The notes below the pieces were generated by a model. It was given only the letters and a program-made list of their open reading frames with translations. It was not told where the DNA came from and searched no databases. Below, piece after piece: positions 1-12,320 of a stretch of 64,000 bases of DNA. A program made the position numbers and the translations under genes. This DNA is from Conus ventricosus (lineage: Eukaryota; Mollusca; Gastropoda; Neogastropoda; Conidae). Each line of letters starts with the position of its first letter. The first letter of the stretch is position 1. Location: assembly GCA_018398815.1 (NCBI GenBank), contig CM031618.1, positions 48,346,813 through 48,410,812 of the forward strand, given 5' to 3'.

Positions 1-1415
1 GGCTTTTGGAGTCCTGATTTTCCTTTTTGTGGTGTTGGAAACAACCCCAATTCCTTGCAAATCTCTTTGAGCACGGGTTGTCCTCCGTGGAAACCTTTCC
101 TTGAGCGGGGCAAATTTTTACAGAGCTTGGGAACTTTTGTTTCCCCTTTTTTTTTTTTTTTCAGGGCAGAGGGGGCATGCAGGATGGGCCTGTTTTCCCC
201 CAAATTCACCCATTTTTTGCTTTTTGGGGGAAAAAGGTCAAAAACCCAGATCTGGAATGAAGCGGATCCTAGGGGGCCATGTGCCAAATGCCATTCAAAG
301 TGTGATTTTTTTGGGAGTAAAAACCCCCCGTTGTCCTTGCCCTTTTTGGGCCTCTGCTGGACTTTTTTTTGGGGAGTTTTTTTTTTGGCCCTTCCTTTTT
401 TCCCTCATCTCCAATCATCATGTCCTTTTTGGTTTTCCCCTTTGGCCTTTAAACCACTTTCATTTTGGTCACCCCAGCCCTTTTCTTTTGGGTCTTTTGT
501 GTCCCTTTAAATTTCCTGTTCTTAAAACTTTTTTTTGCAAAATCTATCCCTTTTTTTCTTTCCATTTTCTGCCTGTCTTCACCCGGGGGCTTGTTTGGGC
601 TTCTACCCCCTTTGTCTCCGATTCCCCACGCTTTGAAGCCCTGATTTTCCCCGCTTTGTATTCCCCAAGGGAAATTCAGTGGAGTTCAGTTTTGGGTTTG
701 GCGACGGGTGAAAACCTATGCCCTGAGCCCAAGGGGGGGACCCCAAGCCTTTTCCCTTTGGGAAAACGGGGTTTTGGGGGGGAAATTGCCCCACTTGGCT
801 GGGGGCAGTTTGTAATCATCGGGCCATGGATTTTGGTATCACAAAACCAACCCCAGCCTTGTTTTTTGCCAGGGAGCCCACCCCTGGTCAATGGCCCCCC
901 GGGCCCTTTTTCCGACATCTGTTTGGTTTCTTTTTGCCCCTTGGGGGGGCTTTCGGGTATCATCTTAACCATCTTCCAAGGTTTTCTTGGGGGGGCCCTT
1001 TCGGGGACTGTTGGAATGGCCCGGGGTTGGAAACCCGCGAAGACCACAGATCCGGCCACCTTTTCTTTCCTTAGGGAGAGATTCCGTGACTTTTTTGGCT
1101 TAACTTCTTTCTGGAGGGGCAACTAGGTCTTTTCACCCTCTCCGCACTGACGTGCCCTCATCTTCTCGGGATGAAAAAACGGGAATGCACCAAAAGGGCC
1201 TTAAAGGGGGTTTTTTTTTACCACCCCAAGGGTTTTGTTTTTTTGCTTTGTTTTGGTTCTCTTTAAAGATGACTTCCATTGCCAACACAAACAGTTTGGG
1301 GGAAATTGCACACCCCCATTGCAATGCCCATTTCCCAATTGGGGCCAATCGTTGGGGAACCCTTTTGGAAGAAACCGAATTGAAAAAAGGCCCTTTGGAA
1401 GGGTACTTTTTTTTA
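1..1415. other. Degraded sequence, no gene recognised
   Basis: The text is full of stretched homopolymers. A 341-codon open frame covers 101-1126, but its product is dominated by Phe, Pro and Gly runs that follow from T, C and G homopolymers, and I see no domain in it. An overlapping frame of similar length exists on the other strand. I regard this as flank of the LTR element that begins near 1416. Confidence 0.6.
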
Positions 1416-2620
1416 GGGTTCGGGGGGACTACCTCCATCAAGGCGGGGGACGCTCCATCAAATGTTTTTTAGTAATAACTTTTTCCCATGCCCTACAAAA
1501 GGGAAAAAATTTTCATGTGGCTTGACTTTTGAGGGGGCGCCCCCCAAATTTTTGGGTGATTTCACTCTTTAATAGAAAAAAAACCGTGGTCATTGGGTAA
1601 ATGACCACTGAGAGAAGTTTAAAAAGGGGCCGGGAAATTTTTGCTGGTAGGGTTTTTTGAACACTGATATCACTCACAAGGAGGGGAGGAAAAAAACAGT
1701 TTGGGCCCAACCAATGGCCAAGATTTTCGAACCTGTCAGGACGCGGGTTTCCTTTACTGCTGCCCGGGCCATTACCAGCCCTTAAACCCCCTTCACCCCG
1801 TGGGGGGTTTTAAAAGGGGGGGCCCAAAGGGGGGGGAAAAAACCCGGGAAGTTCACCCCAGCAAAAAAAACCCGGGGAGAGGATTGGAACTCATCATCTC
1901 TCCAGTACAGAGAATCAAGGAGAGAGTGGGAACTCATATCTCCAGTGAGGGGGAAATTTTAAAAAGGGGGGCGTTACGATTCGAGGAGACGGGGAATCTT
2001 TACCAGAAAAAAAAAAAAAATGGGAGCGAGTTTTTAAAAATCTGTCCCAGGCATGAAACCCAAATAATGAAAGAATTTATTTTTTACCCCTTTGGTCGGG
2101 ACGGGGGGCCAGTTTTAAATTTTGAAGGCCAGACTTTACAGAAACTGTATTGAGGGAAAGGGGAAAAGGGGTTTAAAAGGAAAATCCCTTTATAAAAAAT
2201 TTTTTAAAAATTTGGTAAACAATGGGGATGTTTTTTTCCCATAAGGAAACCTAACCCCGAGAAAACTTTTTTTTCAAAATGGCACAGCTTTTAAACTTGA
2301 AATAAAACGGAAAAAATTACTTTAACGAACAATCTAAAAAATAGTCACTTCGTTTTGGGTTTTTCCTTAGGGGAAAAAAAACATACCCCACTTTTTAACT
2401 GTTTATCGTTTACGGGTTCCCTACCCCCAATTTCATTTCCGATTTTTTTTAAAAAATTTTTTTGTTTGGGGTTTTTAAAGTAAAAGTTTTTTTCCCTAAA
2501 GGGGAAAAGGGGGAAAGAAAAAAAAATCAGTAGTGCCCCTTTTTTGGTTGACTGGGGGGATTGCGGGGCGAAAGGGAAATCGGGTCTTTAATCGTGTGGG
2601 GCAAAAGTGACAGTGTGACA
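1416..2620 (+). repeat. 5' LTR of family B copy 1
   Basis: This is the reverse-complement match of 46474-47564. Shared landmarks in order are a CTCCATCA segment near 1450, a GTCATTGGGTAAATGACCACTGAG segment near 1590-1612, a tRNA-like segment (GAACCTGTCAGGACGC) near 1730, a GA-rich minisatellite near 1880-1945, and the terminal AGTGACAGTGTGACA ending at 2620. The 5' edge is blurred by errors. It is somewhat longer than the 1091-bp clean copy, partly because homopolymers are stretched. Confidence 0.65.
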
Positions 2621-2621
2621 G

Positions 2622-2639
2622 TGGTGACCCCGACGTGAT
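2622..2639 (+). other. Primer-binding site, family B copy 1
   Basis: TGGTGACCCCGACGTGAT begins one base after the end of the LTR. Its TGG start complements a tRNA CCA 3' end, and the position is canonical for minus-strand priming. This sets the element's direction as +. The priming tRNA was not assigned. Confidence 0.75.
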
Positions 2640-5600
2640 TCCCGTTTTGTTTCCCCGGGGGAAAAAAAAAGGGGAAAAAGGAAAGTTTTCTTTTTGGGTG
2701 CCCTCAGGCCTTTTAAAAGGGAAATTTTGATTTGTACCCTCAGGGGAAGGATTTCTGTTTGGTCCTGGGGGTTTTTGAAAAAAAAAAGGAAAAAGAAATA
2801 TTTTTTTTTAAAAAAAAAGATTTTGATTTGTACTTTGGGGGGTTTTGGGGGGAAAGGGGAAAAAAAGAAAGTTTAATTTTTTTATTGGGAATTTCCCATT
2901 TGGGTTTTTTTTGGGGGGGTTTGTTTTTGGGACTGATTTTTATTTTCAGGCGAGTGGGGCCCTTTCTCTCTTACTTCTGACTCGATTTTTTGCTAGGGGT
3001 TTTTGGGGGGGGTTTCCTAATTTTTTTTCCCCCAGGGTGAGCCCCCCCGTTTTTCCGCACCTTGAGCACTGGGCCCAAGAGTGGGAGAAAACCGGTTTCC
3101 CCCTATTTTGTCCTTTTCCCCCGTTGGGTGGGGCCCCCAACCCGCTTCCCCGCTACATTGGGGGGTTAGTTTCAAGAGTGGGGCACCCGGGAAACCCCCT
3201 TTATTAGGTTTATTTGTTTTGTTTTTTTCTTTTTCTGTCCTATCTTTTTCTTTTTTTTAAAAAAAAAAAGGCCCCCCTTTTCCCCAGAGTTGAACCGACC
3301 TTGTCTCCTTCAACGGGACAGGGGGTTGATAAGTCCCGGGAAAATTTCCTCCTAACAAATTCTTCTATTTTTTTTTTTTTTGGTTTTTTTTTTTGGTGTT
3401 GTGAAATTTGCGTTTTGGGTGAATTGCATTTTTTGTTTAAATTGTTTATTTTTTGTATCTTTTGCTGTGGGTTTTTTGGAAAATTTGTCCATGATTTGTT
3501 TTTTCCCGTTTAAAATTTTCACAGGAAAACAGAAAACCCACTGGGGTGCTGCCCTGAGGATTCTTTTGCGGTTCTTTTTTTCTTTTTACTGTTCTGACCG
3601 TGTATCCTTCATTTTCCCTTTTACCCCTTTTTTTCAAAACCTCTAACCCTTCTCTTCAATAAGCTCCATCTAGTTTTCCCTTTTCAACATTTTCATCTTT
3701 TTAGGAAAAGGTTTTCCGCTATTTTTTGTGTTTCTTCCCCTTTTTTTGAAATTGGGTTTTGTTTCCATTTGCCCCCTTTAAATTTTTATATTTCATTTTC
3801 ATTTATCGAAAGGGGGGCGAAAACACTGTTTTGTAAATTCCTTTGAAATTAAAAAACCCCACTGACAACAAAAACTTTTAAAAACAAAAACTTTATAAAA
3901 AAATTTATTTCCAGAAAATTTTGGGGTTTTTTTTTTTCCCTTTCTTAGGAAAAAAAACAGATTAGAAATTAAAACTCTTTTTTAAAAAAAATTTTCCTAA
4001 AAAATTTTAAAAAGGAACCCCTTTTGGGTTTTTTTCCGAAAAATTAACAAAATTTTTTAAACAAAACCCGGGGTTAAATTTTTTACCATTTTTTTGTGTT
4101 CATTTTTTCCCTTTTTTGGTTTTTAAAAATAAAAAGCGGGGGGTTTTTTTTTTGTTTTACAAACCAAAAAAAACGGGAAAAAATAATTTAAAAAAAATTC
4201 CTTTAAAAAATTTTGGAAAAAAAAAATAAAAAAAACTAAAAACTTAAAACGTTTTTGGTTGGAAAAAAAATTAAAACCCCAATCAAAAAAAAATTTCCGC
4301 CCCTTATTTTTTAAATTTTCCCTTTAAACCCTTTATTAAAAAAAATTGTTTTGGGTGGTTTTTTAAAATTTGTTGCCCCCCGGGTTTCATTTAAAGGATT
4401 AAAAAATTTTTTTTTATTTTTAAGGTTCAAACCCAAAAGGAGAAGGGTTTGGGTTTTTTGATGAGAAAAACTTAAAAAAACAACCTTTAATTTGCAACCC
4501 CAAGAAAAATTTAGAATGAGCAAAAAACGGCCCCTAAAAAAAGAAAAAAGGGAAAAGGAAAATCCAAAAGGAAAAAGGGTTAAAAAAACCCAGAGTTTGA
4601 AAAAAAAGGACTACAAAAAGGAAAAGGCGGGGAAAAGGTTGAAAGGAAAAAAGGGGTTTCCTCCCAAAGGGAAAAAGGTTTTTGAAACTAAAGGGGAAAA
4701 AAGGTGCCCCCAAACGGGGGAACCAAGAAAAAAAACCGTCAAAATTGGGAGTTTTTTTTTGGAGGGAAGCCTTTGAAAAAAATTCAGGCTTTCAAAACCC
4801 CCAAAATTAAAAACCCTTTCCCCAAACGGTTTGTAAAAACCTTTTTTCCCAAAAAGGGTTTTCAGGAAAAAACGGACCCCCAAGGGATTTTTCCCTTTTC
4901 CCGGAATGCAGAAACGGGTTGGGGGTTTGAAAGGGAAAATTTCATTTTTGGCTCAAAACCCAGTACCCAACACGGGGCCCAAAAATTTTTAACTTTGGAT
5001 GGAAAGAAAAAATTTTCCCCAAAAATTTCGGTCCGATCCCGCAACCCCTTTTTTCCCTTTAAGCCCGGGAAAAGGAAATTTTTTCCCGTTTTTCAAATTT
5101 GGTTTTGGAAAAATTTTTTTCCAGGTGTTTTAAAAAAAAAATTGTCCCTGGGGGAAATTTTTCCTTTTTTCTTGGAAAACCCAGAGGAGCAAAAGATTTC
5201 CAAGGAAAGCTTTAAAAGGGCGTTAAAAGTTAAAAATGGTTAAACCCCCAGTTTTTAACCCCCCAGATAAAAGGGGGGCGGGGAAAAAAGGCCCTTTTTG
5301 AGCCAATCATTTGCCCCAAAACCGGGAGGGGTCAAAAGGAAATTCCCGAGCCCAAGGTACCTCCTGGAACGGAAAATTTTTCCCCCGGGGTTTGGGGATT
5401 TGCCGGGCGGGAACATACCCCCCAAGTTTTTCTTAAAGGAAAAACTTGGAGGCGTAACAAGGGCCAGGTGCCTTTTGGGCCATTGGGGGAAAAACAAAGA
5501 ACAAAAAGAGTGCCTTGGGGATTTTTTTTCCTTTTGTCCCAAACCAAAGGAAAAAAAAATTGCCCTTTAAACCCCAAAAAAACCCCAAAATCCCCGTCCC

Positions 5601-6166
5601 ATTGATTTGAAAAAGCCTTTTTGGCCCAAATTTCAATGGTTGATCTTGTTGGGCCTTAACCCAGGGGTTTTTCCTTTTTGGTAGAACTTAACCCTTTGGG
5701 GGAAAAGGGAAACTTTATCCGAACCTTTCCCAAACGGAAAAATTGAAAAGGTTTTTGGGACAAGTTAATTCTTTTTTTCCGGTGGGCTTTCCCGAAAACC
5801 ACCCCCGGATTTAACCCCTTTTTTCCCACCCCTCATTGGAGGGAAATTTTCGGGGCCTTTTGGGTTCAAACTCTTCCTTTCAACCATATAAACCCAATCA
5901 ATGGGGGGGTTTAATTTAAAAAGCGAAAAGCCCTTTTAAAAGGTTGAACCCGGGAACCCCCAAAATAAATTAAAAAATGGGGGGCAACCCGTTTTGGCTT
6001 TTCCGGCAAAACAGGGAAATCCCCAAAAAACCCGAAAACGTTTAAATTTCTCCCCATTGACCTTTTTTCGGAAAACCAAAAAAGGGGTTTTTTATCACTG
6101 AAGAAAAATAACAAAAACGGCCTTACCGCTTCGTTTAACCAAAAGTTTAAAAACGGTTTTTTTAAA

Positions 6167-6197
<31 letters not shown>

Positions 6198-8040
6198 GGG
6201 GGTTCCAAAAATTACAAAATAGGCCGATGGAAAATTTTTGCCAAAAAAAAAAATTCCTCATTTGGGGGTTCCCCGGGTCCCATGTGAAAAACCTTTGGAT
6301 TAAAGGTCCTTTTCCCCCAGGGGTCGAAAACCTTTCCCCCTTTTAAAATCCCCTTCCCGGAAAGGTATTCTTAAATTTTTGGTTGGAAAAGCGAAGGTAC
6401 CAAAAGGTTTCACCAAGAAATTAAAGGGACATTTTAATGTAAAACTGTACAACTTGCGGTTTTTTTCCCAAGGGGGTTTTTTTCCAAGAGGAAACTTCCA
6501 GGGAAACGGGCAAATTTGGACCATAAGAAAGAAAGGATTTTAAACTTTTCCATTTCCCCCCCAACTTTGGGTTTGTCCCCCTTCCCTAACTTGGTCCTAT
6601 AAAAGGTTTGCAACCAGGAAAAAGGGTTTTTTAAGGGTTTGTTTGCTTCAAAACCGAAAAAAACCAAGCTCAAAAGACTTTTTGGACTTAAAGGGGTTTG
6701 GGACCGGTTCCCCCCAAAAGGACGTGACGGAATTAACCCCCAAAAAACTTTTTCCCTAATAAATAACCATTTTTTAAGGGAACCATTTTCCTCCCTTTTT
6801 GAAAAAAAAGAAGGTTTTGAGCGAAAACCAAAGGAATTCCTTATTTAAATTTATAAACCTTTACCCCCCAAAATAAACTAAAAACCGTTGAATGGGGGAA
6901 AACCTTTTGGTGGTGGGGTTTCTGCTTAATTCAAAAATTTAAAAGGAAACCACGGGGTTTTCATGGCCCCTTTAAAGAAATGCAAGGCCCCTTTTTTGAA
7001 AGGCCCCCGGGAAGGAAATTTATGTGAAAGAAACTGACAAATTTTTTTTTACGGGAGTTTTTCCCAAGGGTAACCTAAAAGGAAAAGGGAAAATTTTAAA
7101 ACACCTTTGGGGTTTTTAAATTCCCAAAATGTTTGGGGGAAAAAACCCCCTCTTTTATCCAAAAGGGTAAAAACCCATGAATGGGGTTTTGGTCTTTTTT
7201 TTTGGGACGAAACAGTTTGGGGTTTGGGGTTGCAAAGCCAGGAAGTGCCCTTTTCCCAAAACTTAAACACTGTTTTCCCAAATCAAAGTTTTTCCCCCCC
7301 TTTAAAAAAAGGGGGCAAGAAAATCCCAAAATTCTGCCTTTTCCAACCCCCCAAGTTTTTTGGGGCACAAATACGGGGGGGGGGCCCAAAAAGGAAAGAA
7401 ATTAAAAAGTAATTTTATCCACCAAAACCCAAAAAAAGAAAACCGTGGTCACTCTCGGGAATTTTTGTTTACGAAAAGGGAACCAAAATTTTTCCCCCCC
7501 AATTTTGCGGCCCTTACCCCTTTTGGGGTTTTTAACCGGGACAAAGGGGGACGGAAAAAAAATTTTGGTTCTTTGCCAGAAATTTTGGAGGTTTTCCCCA
7601 AAAATTTAAATCATTTTTTTCCTTTTTTGGGGGTTAACCCCCCCTTCTAAAGACTTTTTTTTCCACCCCCTTCCAAAGGTGGGGGTCTGGAGGAAAATAA
7701 AAGTCCCTTTTTTAAATCCCTTTTTTTTGGAAATTTAACCCGGGGAAAAAAGTTCCAGAAAGAAAAAAATTGGAAAAGATTTTATTTAAAAACCCCTGGA
7801 AAAGCCCGCCAAAGGTTTCTTAATTTAAAAGAAATTTCCCCCGGTTCCCCCAGACGGGCCCAAAAAGGCCAAGAAAAAAATTTTTGGGGGGGGGGGGGGG
7901 GGGAATGAAAAAACCCCCTAAACCCAAAATTTTGTTTTTTTACCCCCCTTTTGGGCATTGGGGAAAATTCCATTTTAAAAAGGAAACCGGAGGGCCCGGA
8001 AAAAAATTTTTTTCTTTGGAAATTTTAAGGCCATTTAAAA
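2640..8040 (+). pseudogene. Internal gag-pol region of family B copy 1, unreadable in detail
   Basis: By position this stretch should encode Gag and Pol. A lysine-rich open frame at 4492-4776 could be a charged Gag segment, but this is weak. Near 7940-8030 the DNA aligns, with gaps, to the last codons of RNase H in the clean minus-strand copy (56400-56480), which places RNase H just before 8030. No protease, reverse transcriptase or integrase motif can be read with confidence. Frame breaks occur every few dozen bases, so I cannot tell consensus error from real decay. Confidence 0.4.
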
Positions 8041-8913
8041 TTTAAAAGGACACGGGAAAATTCCCAAGGGAAAGATATTCCGTTTTTTTGGGGGCCCCTT
8101 TTTTTATAAGGTTGCTTAAAATTTGACCCGGGAAAATGAATTTTTTTGCAATGTAAAAAAAAAAAGAGATTTTAGGGGGCTTTTTTTTGGGCGAGAAATT
8201 CCATTTTTTTAACCCGGGCCAAAAAAAAATTTCATGGGGCAAATTTATTTATTTTTTGTTTATTCGGGGAAAAAATGAAAAAAACAACCTGTTTTTTTTG
8301 GGCCCCCTTTCCTTTTAAAGGGGGTTTTTAATTTTGTAATGTTTCTGAGCAAAATAATTTTTAGAAAATTTCCTTTTTGATTGGCGTGAAAAAAAAAACT
8401 ATTGTTTTTTCATTTAATTTTTCTTTTTTTCAAACGGGGAAAAAATATTGTTTTTATTTTACGCTTTAAAATTATTAGGGGGGAAAAAATTTTAAGTTAA
8501 AACATGTTTATTTTTTTTAAAACCCTTTTGTTTTAATTAGCTTTTTCCAACTTTAAAATATTTTTTTTTTCCCAAGGGGGTTTAAAAAATTATTGTTGGG
8601 GAAAAAACAAGGAAAAAATGTTAAACTTTAAATTAAAAACCCCTTTTTCCCTTTAAAAATTTTTAATTCCCAATTTTTTCCATAAATTTTTGAAAATTGT
8701 TGAAAAAGGGATAAAAAAAAGGGGAAATTTTTTTAAAAAAAGGTAGGGGAAAATTTGGGGTTTAATTTCCCCTAATTTGTTTTCCCTTGTAAATTTGGGG
8801 GAAAATTTTCTTGTGGAGGGGTACAATTATGAATTTTTTGGGTTGAAAATGGTTTTAGGGGAATTGTATTTTTTAAAAAACTTATTTTAAATTTGGGGAA
8901 AAAATTTTAACCC
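8041..8913 (+). other. 3' noncoding region of family B copy 1 (uninterrupted version)
   Basis: AT-rich and without coding signal. It matches the reverse complement of 56110-56390 joined to 47580-48161. Examples are AAGGGAAAGA near 8070, a GAGCAAAATAA...GATTG stretch at 8347-8390, and ACAATTATGAATTT near 8823. It lacks the 7.9-kb family A insertion, so it serves as an empty-site reference. Confidence 0.65.
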
Positions 8914-8932
8914 CCAGGTTTGGGGGGGGAAA
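8914..8932 (+). other. Polypurine tract, family B copy 1
   Basis: CCCCCAGGTTTGGGGGGGG occupies the same place as the CCCAGGATGGGGGG tract just upstream of the 3' LTR in the minus-strand copy. It would prime plus-strand synthesis. The G count is unreliable here. Confidence 0.5.
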
Positions 8933-9192
8933 GAATTTTTTTAAGTAAGGTTTAACCCAAAAACCCAAAATTTTGGGGGGTTTTTGGGTGGGGGGGGGGA
9001 GGGGGGAAAAACCCCCCCTCCATCAAAATGTAGTTAGTGATTTTAAATCTTTTCCCCCCGCCACTACAAAAAGGGGAAGAATATTCATGGGGCTTGCATG
9101 TAGCGGGGGGCCCCCAAATAATTGTGATTTTCACTCTTTAACAGAAACAAACGGTGTCATTGGGTGAAAGGGACCACGGAGAGATAGATTAG
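8933..9192 (+). repeat. 3' LTR of family B copy 1, left piece
   Basis: From about 9010 to 9192 the sequence follows the family B LTR: CTCCATCAAAATGTAGTTAG, then AATATTCATGGGGCTTGCATG, then GTCATTGGGTGAAAGGGACCAC. It stops inside the ACTGAGWGATAG segment, where the inverted-repeat element begins. The first 70 bases are poor and may contain extra material. Confidence 0.6.
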
Positions 9193-9466
9193 GAAAAAGA
9201 GTTTGTTTAAAATTTAAACCCCCAATGAAAATTGACCCCAAAAAAAGCACAAAAACCAAGCCCGGGGCAGCTTTTAAACCCATTTTTGGGTCTTCTTCGG
9301 GCCGAAAAAAAAAATCACATTTAACATGTGGGACAGAAACAAAAAACAAAAAACGAAAAAAGAATAAAAAAATGCTTACCCTTTTTCTTGTCCATGGTTT
9401 TTTGGGGGGCGGAAATGACAGGCGGCCGGGGGGATTATGGGGGAGGGGAAAGGGGGGGGGGGGGGT

Positions 9467-9550
<84 letters not shown>

Positions 9551-10290
9551 TGCGTCAGGGGAGGTGGTGTGTTTGTGGATATAAATAGGGTTGTGTTCCC
9601 TTTTTAAAATTGGGAGGGTTTTTGATATCTTTGGGGAGGGTTTTTGTGGTTTTTGGGGGAAATTTTCAAAAAGGGAAAGGGAAAAAAAAAAAAAAAAAAA
9701 AAAAAAAACGGGGTGGGGGTTTGGGGGGGGTGGGGGGGGGGGGGTTTTAAAGGGAAAGGGGATAATACAAAACTAAGTTTAAATAAAATGGGGTTCTGAA
9801 AACTACTGAAAAAAGTGAGTAAAGGGGATGTGGTGGGTGTATGAAAGTTGGGGTTTTAATGTGGTGGGGAAATTTTGGGGTGTTTTGGGTTTGGGGGAAA
9901 ATTTTGGCCAAACTGGGTGGGAAGAGGTGAGTATGTGTTTTTGGTTATTTTTTGGAAAATTAAAGGGCCCCGGGGGGTTTAAGTTTGCCCAGTTTGGCAA
10001 TGAAAGCGATTTTTGGGAGTTTGCTTCAAAGCGTCCATTTCCTTGACGCCAAGTCCCCTGACTTTGACATGGTCGATGTTGTGTTTGGGGGGGGTTTTGG
10101 GAGAGGGTAGGGCGACGGGGGGGCGGGTGGGGGGAAAAGGGCCCGGGGGTTTTCAGAGATGCTGTTTCAAAGTGTCGTGCCCTTTTTCCCCAATTAGTCT
10201 TGCCACACAGCCAGGGGAGGGCATAAAATAAAGGGTTGCGGCCTCGCCCTAAAGAATTTTGGGGTTTGACGGGTAAAGGGATTTTTAGGG
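9193..10290 (+). repeat. Left inverted arm
   Basis: Landmarks in order are AATCACATTTAAC near 9314, CTTGTCCATG near 9388, a poly-G tract, an A run (9684-9708), and TAGTCTTGCCACACAGCC near 10195. Each has a reverse-complement partner in the right arm, in mirror order. Confidence 0.6.
9452..9548. repeat. Poly-G tract, about 90 bases
   Basis: An almost pure G run. Its mirror in the right arm is a C run of only about 18 bases at 11998-12016, so the length here is probably inflated. Open frames across it encode polyglycine and should be ignored. Confidence 0.8.
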
Positions 10291-11269
10291 GCCCTGTAGG
10301 GGGGGTGTCTTTTTGGGTGGGGGGGCAGATTTTCCCTTTTTTTGGGTTTTTTTTTTGGGGAAAAAAAGGGGGTGAGAAAACCTGGTGGTGAAGCTGGGGT
10401 TCCCTTGTTCAAACGGGACCGCACGGAGGGGGTCTTTGGGGTTTTTTTGCCCACTTTTGAATGTGATCAGGGGGTTTGGTATGGAAGGGGGGGTTTTTTG
10501 GTTATGTAAAAATTTGTCCCCCCCCAAATTGTTTTGAGGATCCAACAAAGGGGAGGATGTCCCGGGGTGGAAAGGAGGTAGGCGGGGGGTCTTCTTTTCG
10601 GGATGGATGCTGGGGTCCAACCCAGTTTTTTCTGGATACACAAAGGGTGGGGGCGGAGTGCTGCTTTTGATGAGGGAAACCCGGGGGGACCGGGGTTTGG
10701 TAAAAAATTGTGACTTTTTTGGTTTGTTTGGGAGTGAAAGTCTTCCTCGCGGGAAAGCAGAGTCCGCGAAGACGGAAAAATTTGTGAGTAGGGGAAATTT
10801 TTGCCCTTTAGTGGTGGTTTGGGGGGGGGATAAAGTAGTCTGGGAAACCCTGTAGGGTCGGGGGGGTTTGAGAAAAAGGTTTTGATAGGCCTTCTTCTAG
10901 GAGAGGGTTTATGAAAAAGGGAAGTTAAACGGGACTGCGAAATGGTGTGGGTGAGTGGGATAATGGAGGAAGTCGGGGGCAAAGTTGGGGAAGTTGAGGG
11001 GTTTTTTTTTTTGGATAGATGGGGCTCCCAGTCCACCCTCGATATCCCTTTTTGGGACAGTTCAGGGGGGGGGCCTTTTAAATGGGTTGAGAAAGGCGGT
11101 GTTCCAAGTGTCCCATGAAGGGGCAGGCATAGGCGGGCCCCTTTTTTGGTCCCCCATGGCAACCCGCAATTTTTGTGAAAATGTGTGCTTGTTGAATTGA
11201 AATTGTGTTCGGGGTGAACAATCAGCGAGCCCCGACATGTGGTGGGGGGGGTTTTGGGGTTGGTTGGGG
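10291..11269. other. Spacer of the inverted-repeat element
   Basis: This unpaired centre is about 980 bp. The minus strand has a 231-codon open frame at 10467-11162 rich in Pro, Lys, Ser and Thr. I recognise no transposase, helicase or nuclease motif in it, and the frame may owe its length to G-rich composition on the opposite strand. Confidence 0.4.
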
Positions 11270-12320
11270 GCCGTTTGTCCTTTTTTAAATGTCAAAAGCC
11301 CCCAAAAATTAAAAATCCCAAACCACTCCCAGCTGTGTGGCAAGATCTACATAGGGGAAAACGTCACGCACACATCGAAAACCCCATCTCAAAAACCCGG
11401 CCGATACCCCGCCCCCAGGGACCCAAACCCCCCGCCCTACACTTAAACCACCCCCAAACCCCAAAACTTCGACCATGTAAAGGGGCCTGGCACTCGGGCA
11501 GTCACAGAGTGGGAAAGTTTGGGGGAACGAAACAAACCCCCAAGAATCGCATCTCTTGCCAAACGGGGCACACTACCCCCCAAAGGGCATCAATACCCAA
11601 ACAATACCCCAACACACAAACTCACCTTTTCCCACACCATTGGGAAAAAACCCCTACCAACCCACACACAAAAAACACACACATACACACACACTTACAT
11701 ACACCACCACCACACCCCCTTTCCACTCATTTTTATACATTAGTTTTACAGCAACCCTCCATCTATTTAATCTTAGTTTTTATTACCCTTCCCCTTAAAA
11801 CCCCCCCCCCCCCCCAAACCCCCACCCCACCCCATTTTTTTTTTTTCTTTTTTTTTTTTTTTTTCCCCCTTTAAACCATTATTAAAATCCACCTTTAAAC
11901 CAAAACCCACAAAAAGAAAACCACACCTTTCCCAAATAAAACGGGGACACCCCACCCCTATCAATCACCACACCCCAAACCTCCCCTGAGGGAAAACCCC
12001 CCCCCCCCCCCCCCCCTCCTTTTCCTCGCCCAAAATCCCCCGGCCCCGCTTTGCCCAATTTCCGCCCACCAAACACATGGACAAGAACGGATAATTTATT
12101 TTTCATTCTTTTTTTCGTTTTTTTGTTGTTTTTTTCTGTCCCCCCCCTGTTAAATGTGATTTATTTTTTTGCCTGAAGAAGCCCAATTGGGTTTAAATGC
12201 AACGTGTCTTGTCTTGTGCTTTTTTTGTCAATGTCATTGGGGGAAAATTCAAAAAAACCTAAACCCTTTAAACTTTTCTTTGGGTTTGGGCCCCGTCCTT
12301 TACCATTTTTTAAAAATTTT
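11270..12320 (-). repeat. Right inverted arm
   Basis: Reverse complement of the left arm. AGATCTTGCCACACAGC lies antisense near 11335, the T run at 11837-11863, a C run near 12000, CTTGTCCATGTGTTT antisense near 12070, and AATCACATTTAAC antisense near 12155. Differences from the left arm are mostly small indels plus some substitutions. Confidence 0.6.

Larger units (their letters stand above)
9193..12320. mobile_element. Inverted-repeat (foldback-like) element inserted in an LTR
   Basis: Two long arms are reverse complements of each other around a spacer of about 1 kb. The two halves of the family B LTR resume exactly on either side: the left piece ends in GAGAGATAG near 9187 and the right piece starts with ACTGAGAGATG near 12321. 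The overlap of those ends suggests a short target duplication of about 8-10 bp. The spacer holds no recognised transposase. Long terminal inverted repeats with such a duplication occur in foldback and Mutator-like elements, but class assignment is not possible here. An assembly or library fold-back is the main alternative, although the 1-kb unpaired spacer and the LTR interrupted at the same spot argue against it. Confidence 0.55.

Noticed and set aside
101..1126. 341-codon open frame on the plus strand
   Set aside because: Phe/Pro/Gly-run composition follows from homopolymers, overlapping antisense frames are similar, and no domain or start context supports it.
9225..9588. Polyglycine-containing protein
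   Set aside because: It is a translation of an inflated poly-G tract within an inverted-repeat arm.
10467..11162. 231-codon minus-strand frame as a transposase
   Set aside because: It is Pro/Lys/Ser-rich without a catalytic motif, in degraded G-rich sequence.
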